Part shown: positions 24,116 to 36,509 of the stretch, one piece after another | Position numbering within the stretch: the stretch's first letter is position 1 | How the letters are laid out: every line of letters begins with the position of its first letter | Assembly (NCBI GenBank): GCA_004794785.1 | Contig: SJOL01006495.1 | Coordinates: 495,680 to 559,679 of the forward strand | Reading direction: 5' to 3' | DNA: 64,000 nt | From: Opisthorchis felineus | Lineage: Eukaryota > Platyhelminthes > Trematoda > Opisthorchiida > Opisthorchiidae | Notes under the pieces: generated by a model | Told to the model about the DNA's origin: nothing | Seen by the model: only the letters and a program-made list of their open reading frames with translations | Databases searched by the model: none | Position numbers and translations under genes: made by a program

Positions 24116-24939
24116 GGATGCTGTCTTCCTTTGGTTCTGCAGCAGAGTGTGAAGGCAAATACGAGCGGCCTGGTTACGAGCGGTGTGGCCTGCCTTACGC
24201 CATGGGGTCAGAGTGATTGTCCCCGAGTACTTGCACTTCAGCTTACTTCACTGATTACAGGACTGCAAAGTTGTTTAAGTATCTGCAACCGTCCAGTTCT
24301 TGCACTGGAAGTTCCACTGAAAAAAGTTGGATCAGAAGTCAGCTGGTATGCTGAGGAAAGCCTTGTTATAGGGGTAGAAGTGTTGCACACTGGATAACAG
24401 TAAAATGACCAATAGGCGCTCTAACTAGCCAACCCGCTTGTTCCCAGACTGTCGCTGGAAAACTAAGGCATTTTAGCGGAACACAAAATTGTCTGTGAGT
24501 ACAACACACCATATCCTCCTACACTGTTAAAAAAGGTATGAAAAATGAAAAATCTCTAATCACACGGAAGTGAACCCACATAGGTCATATCAACTGTAAC
24601 AAAGCATTCACATCCTCCGTGTCGTCAATCACCGAATACTTCGGGTAGTGTGTGATATAATGAAACTATTGTACCGAGGGGAGAATTCTGGTGCAGGTTT
24701 CAAACAAAACGCTTAAAGTCTGACGCGTCTAAATAATTAGTAGGCAGGATCACGTAATAGTCCTTCTTATGCTGCGACGACTCCAACCTAAAGATACATC
24801 TGAAGTTACTCGTCCTAAAGCTCCACGTATTCTCTCTTACGCTAAGCAGCAGATTCCGTACTTCTGGATTCCCGACTACTCTAAGTATTTCGAAGTCTGT
24901 TTTCAGACTCCGAAAGCCGGACTACGTAGCTGCCTTAAT

Positions 24940-26000
24940 TGTTCGCCCACCAAATCAAGCAGAACAAACGGTTCATGCTCGTATGCTGGATTTCTTTGCA
25001 TCGATCGATGTATGCCGTCTGTCAGAAGCAAGGATACAAGGCTCAGGCACCGCAATTGAATTGACTGCCCCTCTATCTTTTTCAGGCTTCACCTGAGCAA
25101 ACCTAGCGATGCAGAGGCCACTGCAGCCGGATATGCCGCCGTGTTGAGCGGCTGAGTGGAAGCGTCCCTAACTGATTGGATCCTCTTTAATAGTCACTCC
25201 TGCGTGGTTCTTTCGGCAGCGTCTGTGAAAGAATTGCGTGAGAGTGAAGTCCATCGTGCCCTGTTTATTGCGGTTGCTTACACCCAAAACACTATACTTC
25301 TGAGTTGTTGTGTCGCGAGTATATTGTTATTTGCAAGCATCATGGTTAGAGTTTTGAGCCCAGTAATTCAAACGAAAATTCACCTGATCGCCCGCCCCCT
25401 CAACCTGGGACATTCGAAATGCAACCGAAAGGTTCACTGTGAATATGGAGCCCATTTACCCTCAGAGGTGACCACGTGTATGTCTCTCCCCATGCATCAT
25501 TTACTCCGGGTCCTGCCGACCGGCAAGCTAAGCCGCTTGAAGATGGCGGCGAATTCCTCAGTCACTGTCTGCTTAGCATATTCACGTCTATCTGGGATAA
25601 ACAGACACTTCCAGATAACTGAGGTGAGTAGATAATATTTCCCATTCTGAAAAAGGTAACTGGCGGTTAACCTGGTAATAACAGAGGTGTTGGCTTTATC
25701 CCCATGTAACAGGACTTTTGGCGTCGCTGAGTCTTCCTCATTTTACGGCGGGACGTGACTCACTGACTCGTGAGCATCAAGTGGGATTTCGGCCAGGTAG
25801 GGGCCGCGTTGATCACAGCTTTGCGCTTCACCGCTTGTTAGAACAGCACCAGATGTATAGGCGATCCACAATCTTGGTATCCCTTGACTTCAAGGGTTCG
25901 CTCGATTCTGTCGATCGGCCAGTGGTGGTTGTAATACCTGCTGAACAGGCTATTCCACGGATGAATGTGAACATAATCTAGCCCTTATATTCATATACTT
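24940..26000 (+). mobile_element. RTE-type LINE relic: endonuclease to RT
   Basis: In order: QAEQTVHARMLDFFASIDVC and SEARIQGSGTAIELTAP (~24955-25075), SDAEATAAGYAAVLSG (~25110), EASLTDWILFNSHSCVVLSA (~25157-25220), SIWDKQTLPDNWGE with FPILKKG (~25590-25655), and REHQVGFRPGRGRVDHSFAL (~25772-25830) followed by RSTILVSLDFKGSLDSVDRP, the RT fingers/palm with its first catalytic Asp region. Part of the endonuclease (about 25290-25480) is unrecognisable. Frameshifts disable it. Confidence 0.8.
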
Positions 26001-26690
26001 CTTGGAGTGTGTAAGTAAACGGCACGCTCCCTTGGTGTCCGACAATAATGTCTACTGTGTCCATTCGTGTCCAACTTCATCGTCGGTGAACTAATAAGGC
26101 AAACGCTGAGAGTTCTTCGAACCCCAGTATTCCTATCTTTGCTTCTGAGAAACTTGTTGATCTGAGTGCTCTGTTGAATAAACTGACCACGTAGTATCAC
26201 CTTTTGTCATTTCCTTTGCACGCTCAGAGTGTAACTTAACGCTTCAGAGCGTACAGTCTCTGCACGTCCCCCTTAAAATCAAGGAAAAAGCGCTGATGCT
26301 TGTATTAGCTCTGACCAAAATGTGTCTGATAGAATCATTCAATGCATGAGTCACGTTTGCCAAGTTGCGTCGCTTGTGGAGTCATTGGGACTCAAAGATC
26401 TGTAGCGGCGGCCCAATCTAATTGGTGCAACAGCGTCCACTGTCTTCCTCGTGCCTTGTTTTTTTCCACATCCCACTACGTGAATGACGGGACAACATCG
26501 TGACACTGAATATGTCAACAACAGGTCAACTTCGGTTCCGTGAACTTTTAAAGGACGCCATGTGATTTCACATTGTTTTCACGTCCCACTCGATGCAACG
26601 ACATGTATAAGGACGGAACACGGACAAACGCACACACGCGCACGTCAGAGCGCTCCCACAATTGTGGTGACTTTTCAAGTAATAAGCATG
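26001..26690. other. LINE 3' flank; no gene seen
   Basis: Follows the RT relic. CA-rich text such as CACACACGCGCACG near 26630 precedes the 3' tails at 26700-26935. No coding signal is seen. Confidence 0.4.
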
Positions 26691-26699
26691 CCCATTGTG

Positions 26700-26935
26700 T
26701 TGTTACCTGCGGCGTTCAGATTGTAACGACCTGATCATGCCTCAATCGGCATGCTCCCTACAAGTTATTATTATTATTATTAATGCCCACAGTTTATGAC
26801 GCTGTCCCTTTTCCGAGAAATCTCCTTTACATACGTACCCCGCCAGTCATTTTTTATTCTGACTGTAACCTTATGATCATGCCTGATGGCATGCCACCCA
26901 CCAGTTGGGAATAAACATTATTATTATTATTATAA
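26700..26935 (+). repeat. Two tandem LINE 3' tails ending in (TTA)n
   Basis: Two related units. Unit 1 at 26708-26782 has TTCAGATTGTAACGACCTG, then GATCATGCC, then GTTATTATTATTATTATTA. Unit 2 at 26855-26933 has TTCTGACTGTAACCTTATG, then GATCATGCC, then ACATTATTATTATTATTA. RTE elements end in such short tandem repeats, so two 3' ends lie head to tail here. Confidence 0.6.
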
Positions 26936-27309
26936 GCTCAACACACAAGCGCAGCGCTCCTCAACTGCACGCCACATCAATCCTTGGCTCTAGCGTCAGC
27001 CAACATCAGGCTACGGCACAAGGAAAGAGTGTGGGCAATAATATCGCCAAGGGAACACTCCCTACATCCGGCCTCTCTCCGCACAACCTCACCAAGGACC
27101 TTACAAACTGATAAGTCTCCCCAGTTTGGCGTACTTCATTTTTACATTGTATTTATATTCATAGGGTGCACGTACTCTTGTAATCTATTTAAACATAATG
27201 CTCAACCTTTATTAGTATCTCTCGCTTTTGATATTCGAGCTCAACGTCTTATTACTAGAGCACTAATAGATCGCGTGGACCAGGCTATGGGGGGAGTACT
27301 GATGTGTCG

Positions 27310-27765
27310 TTGCAAGACGTGGCTTTTGCGGACATGTTTTTGGGATGCCTTTGGAGTTTTGACAACCGACACCTTGGAGGCGTTGCTGGTGTCAAACTTC
27401 CTCAAAGAATTCGTGACGAGGCTGTTAGAAAACGTGTGTGTTTCTGCTTCAGGTGCTTCAGTCGCGCAAAGCATCACACGCCATCAACGGCGGAGCTGCG
27501 CATGCCGTAACATCGTCTGCCGAGGAGAGTGCTGTTCATCGTGTTTCCTTCAGAATGGAGCAAACGCGAGGTGGACAATGTGTGACTTTGCAGGCGTGAA
27601 GTGGGCAACGAAAATGTTAGTGCTATTGGTGCAGACCTTCTTCTGGGGTAAGATTACCGTGTGCTTCCCTATGCCTTGCTCGAGACATTGCAAGCAACGG
27701 CGCCCAAACGATGTTAGTGGCGTTTGCGCTACCGTTTTCTTTCTGATGGTTTAATTGATCACTTG
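27310..27765 (+). mobile_element. RTE-type LINE relic: C-terminal domain to stop
   Basis: After shifts it reads LRMP, HRLPRRVLFIVFPSEWSKRE (~27500-27575) and LLETLQATAPKRCXWRLRYR, SDGLID (~27680-27755). This corresponds to the HRLPxRVLFxVPxSEWRKxRGG and WLETLxDMAxNRCQW blocks. Longer open frames over the same bases are in the wrong frame and carry no family signal. Confidence 0.75.
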
Positions 27766-28364
27766 TGAGTGTGGGCACCTCGGACGTTTGTGATAAGTCA
27801 CCACAAAATCTCGTTATACAGGAAAAACAGAGCAGCTTCATTAAGAACAACTGTGCGCGAAATAAAGGGAACCGTTGGTGTTTTCAAGATACATTGTTGA
27901 CCTCGAAAGAAGACTGTCTGATCAACGTTGAGTGACTGGGTGACATCGCCTCTAGGAAATGTCTGAACACTCCAGCATTGTCGGTTGTCGTTGATTGGCG
28001 CAAAATTCCTTTAGACACTGCACAGTGGAGAGCCAAACTGTCAACAAGAGACCATAGTGAATAGCAAGGGTCCCAAAAATTGAGAAAGCTCTTACGACAC
28101 GGAAGAGCAACGCTTTTCCAGCTCATCTACTCAGTCGGTCGTGAAAAAAACTTGTGAGTTAGACAAACATACCCTAATTACTTCACAGAAAACTTGTCCT
28201 GGAAGATCGGTTGAATATTTTGATGAGGAGTTTAGCCGACTCCTATCAACTGAATGCGGCCGAATGGAACATCAACATCAGCCCAGCCGACAACGGAATT
28301 CGACCGTGGAGTTACATTTTTTCGTCGCAGCAAGTTCATGGTCAGTAGGGTTTACCGCTCTATC

Positions 28365-28500
28365 CGTTTGCTTTGGTAAGTGCCGTATCCTTGGATGGGG
28401 ACCGCGGGACAGGACAAACAAGTGGTTAGTGACCCAGACAGATATGGCTGTCACGGAGCCAACAGCGGTCTGTCGTCAAGAGTGTGGTCTCTCTGCGTAG
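28365..28500 (+). mobile_element. RTE-type LINE relic: extreme C-terminus
   Basis: GKCRILGWGPRDRTNKWLVT then QTDMAVTEPTAVC matches the last conserved block GxCRLPGWGPRDxxNxWLETLxDMA. The preceding 28141-28364 is open but unrecognised. Confidence 0.65.
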
Positions 28501-28639
28501 CTCTCACTCCCTACATTACCAGACAGAGCTGCCCAGAGATGCATCCTGCAAAAGACCGAAAATTTGGTCTCCTGAAAGGGTGGACTACTGCTGACTTCGG
28601 ATCAAGTGACCACATGCCCCGACGGAATAGAGCTTGATC

Positions 28640-31600
28640 CATTTTGAACCGAGCGTTTATGGCTAGGCGTTCTCCACCTCAACACGAGGCTTCTTGCAAG
28701 ACCTTATGGAAAATTTCGTGTTGATCATATAAATATAGTTGAGATGATTTTTCTTTGTCTCAGTAAAAAGCCGCCTTAAGTTACCATGCTTCTTGATCTA
28801 CGGCGGTGTACGGAATAACAACACAAAGACCGGCATGAAAATTGCAATACCATATGCAAGGCCAAAGATGGATATCGGTGATCTCGATATCAGTGAACCG
28901 ATTATGCCATCGCTCCCACCCTCTAAATCCAGATATTTTACCCTCCTTTTTCTCGGTGAAAGAAACCATTACAGCTGAAACCAACGCATTTCGGAAGACG
29001 ATTTTTTAGCTGAATAAGTAAACTCAAAATTTCCAGTCAACTCTGCCGTGCAACTCTGCCGAGCACAGGGGAAAAGGAAATGCAAATGATTGTTGACCCA
29101 CTGACGATCGTGAATCAAGAATGTTTTCTTCAATGAGTTGCCTTTTTACTCTCTGATACATCGGACAGAAAGAACGAATTGACACTTTACCCATCATCCC
29201 GAACATGTGGCCCAAAATACCTCATCCTCCCTAGCCTCAGGGCACAAATCCGTAACAGCTGGAATCTCTGTATTATGGTACCCAGTTCATTGTTTAAAAA
29301 CCCAACGATTTTTGAAATTAAGGATTTCTACCCATCTGGCGTGATTGGCTGCCCAACTTCTATTTTGGTTGTGCATCTTAGACTCTAAAAGCCATACTCC
29401 TGTCTGCGTGGTATAGTTATAGAGGTAATGTAGTCCTAGTACGATTTAGTTCAAGCGATCGAATACCTTGCATAGGTCCATAAATACTGAAGAAACCATT
29501 TATCGTCATCCTTTGGCACTCACCGAGTTACCCACGCGAATGAATCTAAACGGAGCTTGGTAGAGTCTACCGCAAGCGTTTGAGTGCGTAACTGGTGTCC
29601 CGTTTACTAGTTGTTCCAGCATTTAATGAGCCACCACGTTTGACCGGGTAGGCCGGTGGCTCTTTAATGCTGCGTACCTACAACCGTTTGAGAATGACTA
29701 GGTTCTCTCGTGCTAAACTACACGAAATATTGTACGCGGACCCCCTCTCGGGGAAGAGTGATTCGGCTAAAAACACCCCGGATTGCTACTATCCACGCAG
29801 CATGATAGATTGCAATTTTTAAACACTGTTTAAACGCGTGGTGCGCGCCAGTGGCAAGCTATTTTGAATCGCCAGAGACGGACAGTTCAGGGAGGCTATT
29901 TATCGGAGACGCGCGTCAGTGCGGACCGGACTGTCGTTTGTGGGCTGGTTTTCGGACGTCCACTAAAGCGGAGTAAATCGGCATGAACGTACTCCCTGGA
30001 TCGTTGGAGTGGATATTTACTAATTACAGTGCTTGACTATTTTAGAGGGTGGAGTATAAATATCTGAGGAAGTCGAATTGGCAAATAGTTTATGGGTTCT
30101 CGGCTAATGCCAAGCGGGCTAGACTGGATATCCACACTTTTGGCAAGGAACTCCGTCTTTCCATGGCTTATTTCCAGCTCGACCGTGGGATCGTACTGAC
30201 ATATAATCTCAAGGATTCGCTGTATTTCTGCCGCGTGTTCACCTAGTCAGTCACCATCATCCACTATGTTAGGCTTAGTAACACTTTACGAAATCCACTG
30301 AGGGATCTTGACCTCTTCAACTCAGTTACAACATCGGAAGGCGTCGGCAAGGATTAACAGCCTTGCTGAACATCATAACTCGGCAGGTGCCATACTCTCT
30401 TCCCAGTGCACCAGGACGTAGACTAATATGCCTGAACACAATGTTTTGATTAGGTTAGGTGGCTTAGTTGTCATGTCAACGGCGTTCGTGACAGACGAAG
30501 GGCAATGCATATTGAATAAGCCGAGCGATGTTCGGGTTGGGGAAGCAAGCACTCGCTGGTTTCTGGATACTGCAGTGAGCATTTGGTCAGCGCAGGCTAT
30601 CCGCGTGGGTAGAATTCCCTGGTTTGGTGTGACGAGATACCTCGATTATTTGAGAATGTGCAGTTGCATGGCAAAAACGTCGCCGCGATTTCTAAATAAG
30701 TTACTACCCGCTAGTTCTCACGATCAGTCCCATCATCTTCTGGGTATCGGTAACAGCATGCAAGAGCTCCAATCCACCAAAAGCATTTCGACTTCACACA
30801 CTCAGCAAAAAAACTATTAAAGAAGTGACAGGGGTCGCCAGCAGGCAGCTTACGTAGTTTTCATCGGATCGCTATCCCTACCGGGAAAGTATTTTTCTTC
30901 AGAAGCTGGGTTATCTCGGCCAATTCACATTGATTTGTAGCGCTGCAAGTTTTTTTGTACGACGCGGATTCTGTGGTGTCCATGGTGGCCCAATGGTCTA
31001 CCCAGTGGCTACCTAAAGCGCTCAGTCCACCTCTTGAGATTTTTCCCATGGCCATTTATTGGTTTTCCGTCAGCTTCTTGATGATTACCTCACCGACACT
31101 GCCGTTGGCCTAAGGTGCGACCGGTTGGCCAAAAAAGATGAGAACAATTGCCGAACTTTGCCGCGGTTTCCACGCAACGCCCGTCTGGCCGGTAATGCAT
31201 ACAACTTGGCAACAGGAGGTGAGAAAGTTTCAGCCGTTGGCCACACATGCCTGGACTGCTAGCTGAGAGATATGGATGGTTCTTTTAGAATTCCGAGATT
31301 TGTGGTATCGATGTGCATCCAACATTCGAAGCGGCGGGCTCTTATGATAATGCATTTAGGCGGAGCCATGGCTGGTCTATCCGAATAAAGAGTTCCAACG
31401 TGGTGGCAAGTTGAATGATGATCGCGCCAGAAGAGCTTTTTGGGATATTGGACACGGCTCCTGTTGACCCGTTCTATAGACCGCATATTGTGTTAGGCAA
31501 TAGGATGAATTTCAAACCTCGCCCTCAAGGTCAAAACAAACTTATTCACGGTATCTACTTCAACGTACGATGCCAGTCGCACTATCTGAAGGATATGGTC

Positions 31601-34600
31601 TTTTTGGGGAGCTCTGCTACCACCGTTGGATTGCCGGGCGGGCGGACCCCCTTGGGTAGTGCAAATGTGTATTGGATGCCACGGAGCATTTGAAGGTAGC
31701 AAAGCTAATCAGTCGATCACTATTTTCGTGGCGTGTTCGCAAACTCAACTTTCCTAGGTTGTGACTAGTGAGTTGGTTGAAACCCCAGTCCTCGCGTTCC
31801 AGCGGCCACCAAAAAACAGTATATTTTGGTTGGTTGCACGGTCGACTAACCTCATTGATCCATCGTAGAAATAGTCCGTGACTTTCAAATCCGTTTAAAA
31901 AGTCAAAATATGACAGTTGGATCCACTGAATAGCGCCGAAACCAGCTGTTTTAATCTTGAACGTAACAGAAGTTAAAGGATTAACGCCTGTTTTGCGAGT
32001 TTGCAAACGCCAAGGGCCACATCCCGCAGGTTACATTTATCACTTGGGAAGCTACGGTACGGCCAGCAGGGGATTTAACCTCAAGTGAAAACCCAAACTC
32101 CGTGGATGTTAGTGTCATACGAAACGCACTTCGTTCCAAACAGATTTCCTGTGGTTGGAGGCTGACTTCCCGCATTGGGCATTCTATGCACATTTCGGCC
32201 ACACACTAGCAGTGATTCATGAGTTTGAATGACGAAGAAAGCTGGGCTTGCACGTTTGTCATTTTGAATGTGACAGTTTTGGGAGCTTCACTTACAAGGG
32301 CACCTTGGCAATACGGAGTTTTTATATATTCTTGTAATAGCACGGAACTTCGTATACTAGCAACATCTTAGGCGTCAGCTGTCTTTCATTTGACGGTGAT
32401 CCTCTGGCCTTTGCACAGTTAAGTGCATTCCGCAAGGAAGCAGGCGGGTGTGGAGAGCAGGGCCTTCGGGGGTGCATCTCAAGCATGGTTAAAACTCGTC
32501 AGCTCACTCCGTCAGACGTGGCGTTTCTTTCAGTTCGCTCCTTAGACTGCAAGCTCAAGTGCGACCTGCAGGACAGCAGGGCCTAATGTATGTTGGTGAT
32601 AGTCACAAGTTTTCTAAGCCAGCTCGGTAGCACAAAACAATGGCCAGTGGTCCGTCTTCTCCTGGTAAGCGTAAATTCCCAATGGCAGCTTAACGCTGGT
32701 CACATCATGGTACACTCATTGGGCACATTTGGCATTCCGTAGAAGTCTGGATTGGATGTCGCAAACTCACCACCACTTAGTTGCATCAAAGTCTGAACCC
32801 ACCTAACATATGCGCGATAGAAGGTACCACCACGAAATGATGAGCACAGAATGGTCATTGCAACGTGATCATTTTTCTGAAGGTTCCTCAGATTGAAGGG
32901 GTTCGCTAAAAAATCCATTTACTGACGAACCCAGTAATCGTGTGAATTCCTCAGACGTCACCAGGCGCATGTCATTTGACGCACTTGACTTCGGCTTTCA
33001 CTGTGGTCGGGAAAAACATAAGTTCACTTATAGTCATCCCGATATATTCGGCAAAAATAAACGCAATTTTCGGTGAAAATGAATAAACTTCGTTGCTGAG
33101 GCGACGGGGTTGCACTCTAAAGGAACTAGCCCAGGTTAGTGCAAAAGCAACAGTGAACATACAAGGAAAAACGGCTTCGGAAAACCCAGTGGCCATCTGG
33201 GCGGCAACCACGAAACAACATGCCTGAAGTTGGAACGCGCGCCGGAAAGTCAAACTTCACAAATTCCACCAACTGGCCTTAATTTAAGTCAGTCAAACTG
33301 TATCGTTCATCACTTTGACATTTAAAGTTCCACACGTTTCCTCTGTCCCTATTTGCAACCTCCGCTCCACTTTGTGTTTAGTGCGCCTGTATGAACTGGC
33401 GTTTGTTTGTCCACACCACTTCCCTCATTTGGCCTTGAGGTCATCCAGCCATTTGTGGCCGACATTATGCACGTGTGACTGTCTCACGTGGGAGCCTGTT
33501 TGCTCATTTGGGTCGTGCCTTTGTAGTCCAAGTAGACCAGTTGTTGTGGACGAGTATCTACTGCCGAGGTTTGTATATTTTGTGAATTGATGTCTTACGT
33601 TAATAGTACCGTATAGAAACCCAGCTCGGACTTTGTTTTGCCTTCCTGGAGGTTCTGGTATTACGCGTCACTCAAAGATACCGTTTGTTCGCTAAGCGTT
33701 GCCTCCGAAAACATACCGAAGTAGCACCGTACCTCTACACTCTGGGTTGCCTCCGGGGCCAAGTTGCTTTTGAGTAATACCTCGGATGCACTTAGGGTTC
33801 AGGCAAATCACCAGTTGGCAGATGTCCTATTCTCCAAAACGTTTGTGAACCGGAAAAAGTTTTACACGAAATGTTACGTTTTCTGCATATGTGTTCCAAC
33901 CCAAAACCACAATAAGCTGCCTAAAGTTCACCGAGATTTGCTTCAATTAATCTCTTTTCTTAATTTTTCGCTCACCTTCATCTTTGAATTTGCAGCACTG
34001 TGGCTTTCGCTGATCATCAAAAGTAAACCCAAATTAATTCAGGCGAAACTATGGGGGTTTTGAAGTTACGACTGTTACGGTGAGTTAGTCTGATCCGTCC
34101 GCACGCTTCGGCGATATATTGCTTACAGCATTTTGTTTCCGTGAGCAAAACTTCAAGGTCATCGACCACTACCGATTCGCGTTTTGTAACCGGTTCACGA
34201 GATAAATCACGAAAGGCATTCCAAGGTGTACTTTACAAGTGCGAGAACATCCACAGAATGTCCATTTCAAATTACACTCAGAAGAATAGTGGGTTGACTT
34301 TTGCTTGCCTAAAACCCCCCAAGCGTAAACAGTTGTTCGGCAAACTTCGGCACAACACAGTTGTTGGGAGCTCGCCACCCATTCAATATAACGAATAAAG
34401 AAAACTTGATACACTGTGAAGTACTGATGATGGAATGCAACTCTGTAGATGATCCCCATTCCCTGTTGTGCACAACAAGTCAGTAGATAGCACAGCGTTA
34501 CGAAATAACGGCATGTTAATAACAACACAACAATAACTCCCCCACTGGAAATAATCGCGCTCCTTGGTTAGAATACGTCACCAATCCAAACTAAATTGGC

Positions 34601-34620
34601 GGAAAATAAGGCAAATCAGT
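28640..34620. other. No gene recognised (6 kb)
   Basis: Scattered open frames of 60-130 codons on both strands (for example 30428-30820 plus, 31617-32006 minus), none with a motif or splice context. 29730-30050 is GC-richer and could be an LTR-like relic, but no paired copy is in the window. A strong stem-loop lies at 29618-29671. Confidence 0.4.
29618..29671. repeat. Stem-loop, 17-18 bp arms
   Basis: AGCATTTAATGAGCCACC at 29618-29635 faces GGTGGCTCTTTAATGCT at 29655-29671; arms differ by one bulge and one mismatch and enclose 19 nt. It may be the end of a foldback element. Confidence 0.55.
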
Positions 34621-34639
34621 GCCGGTCATCATGATAACA

Positions 34640-35200
34640 ACACGCGCTGTCGTCTACCTCGGCTACTTATCGTAATTGCTAGGCCCGTGTCTATACGTGA
34701 CCCTGATTATGAGGTACCAGCCATGCACGGTAACCTAGCTCTTCATACTCATATCGTTTCGCGTCGTTGCTTATCTTTCCCACTCATAGTAATCACTTGG
34801 CCAGTATCTCTGCAGGGCAATGAATACAAGGCACCAACTGTGCTTGACGTCATTTTCTAAAGGCCAACGACGGCCCGCCATGTTCATAACTGCACACGTT
34901 GTCGCTCAGCTCGGTCACTTATCGTAATTGCTAGGCTCGTGTCTTCGCACGACGCTGATTATGAAGCTTCAGCTATGCACGGCAGCCTAGTCTAATGGCC
35001 AACGACGGCCCCTCATAGTCATACATGTTCGCGTTGTCACTCATCTTGGCTAATTTTAATAACTGCCGGGCCTGTGCCCATGCACGAGAATGGTTATAAG
35101 GCCCTAACAATACATAATAGCCTAATCTACCCACCAAAAATAGTCCTTCATAGTCATACATGTCGTTTGTCTGCCCATTCCTTGCCTGAAAAATACACAA
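34640..35200. repeat. Degenerate tandem array, period about 117-135 bp
   Basis: Anchor blocks recur at about 34672 (GTAATTGCTAGG), 34789 (GTAATCACTTGG), 34924 (GTAATTGCTAGG) and 35059 (ATAACTGCCGGG). Other shared blocks are GCCAACGACGGCCC (34862 and 34997), CATAGTCATACATGT (35019 and 35149) and ATGCACGGYARCCTAG (34724 and 34975). About four to five copies. Confidence 0.7.
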
Positions 35201-35239
35201 CAACTCTCGGCGAATTATGCTTCTATTTATTGGTTGCAT

Positions 35240-36505
35240 CGGTACAAGCGTAATGTGTAGTCAATCCAGTTCTCGTTTTCAGGAAGCCGCTTTCAGTTGA
35301 CAGGGTTTCTGAAAGAAAAAAATGTATAATAAATTACAAATCGTGTACATCTTCAGCAATATCACTGATAACACATGATTAAACAAACTTATAGCAGCTA
35401 ACTCACAGAGTGCTTAATAAATCCCGTTGCCCACAATTCCTGACCGGTGTCCACGCTGAATCTGGAGTCTTGCTGTTACAAGGGTAAACTCAATACTTGC
35501 TCAATTAGTCCTATTGGAGATAATGAGGAAACCATGTGTACACTAATGGTTCGATGGCGGGATTCAGTGATCATACACATTATTTGACGCCGCGAAGTTA
35601 AAGATAAGGAGGGTTGTATACTAGTCAATTGTAAGATCAAGTGGTACATACTTGAGCTCTAGGATCCAAGGACCTCATGCGTCCTCAGACATGCACCCAT
35701 GGATGCAGCCGTAACGAAGAACTAGTGAGTGGGCGGGTACTTCGTGTCAAATTTGCTCGTTAAGAGCAACAAACCACAACTTCACCCCATTTTTGCTTCC
35801 CGATGCTGATACTATGTAGCTTAATAAAATCGACAGCTCCGTCGTCTTCATCATAACCTATAGCCATCACAAACCCGACTGCAGCAGCAGTCTCACAAAC
35901 TAGGGGCTCCTTTCTGGGAAATCGATCAGCTAAATTGCTTGCGTTTTTAAATTGGCACTTTTGTGACCTACAGCATCCGGTTGCAAATAAAACGTACACA
36001 TCTAAGACACACATAACATTTTGGAAGCTGTTCATTATTTCAGGCTAATCTAAGGCTCTATTCTATGTCTGTCATACAGGTTTGGGCCTCATCGAACTCA
36101 TCGTTCATGCCGAAGTATTGCAATCCATATCCACTTCCAAAAACATGTCTACAATGTCCGAGTGGATGAGCAACAAAGACAGCCACAACTGATGCTATCT
36201 ACCTGTCTCTGATAGTGATGATGATCTAGTTAGCAAGTTTTACTATAACTCATTGCCCGGGAACAAATATCCTGCAACCAACACCCAAGTAAAATACACC
36301 GCCACAATGCCACTACTCCCGTTTTTGTCATCTAAGTGGTCGATATACCCTGACTCTCAGTAATCCATCCACTCAATTTGCCTTGCCTGCCCATCCACAT
36401 ATGTCCCACCCGATTAGCCTTTTCGGTTACTACTTAGCCCTATCAAAATGATGGATAGCACGACATTAGTGTTGAACACTGATACCCCGCTGCCGCACAG
36501 CCACG
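35240..36505. other. No gene recognised
   Basis: A 91-codon minus-strand frame at 36035-35760 (with CCRSQKCQFKN and ETAAAVGFVMAIGYDEDDG) has exon-like composition but no splice sites or family match that I can defend. Confidence 0.35.
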
Positions 36506-36509
36506 ATTT

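Noticed and set aside
26984..27754. Longest open frame on the plus strand (256 codons)
   Set aside because: Its second half overlaps a clear RTE C-terminal relic read in a different frame, and the protein has no motif of its own.
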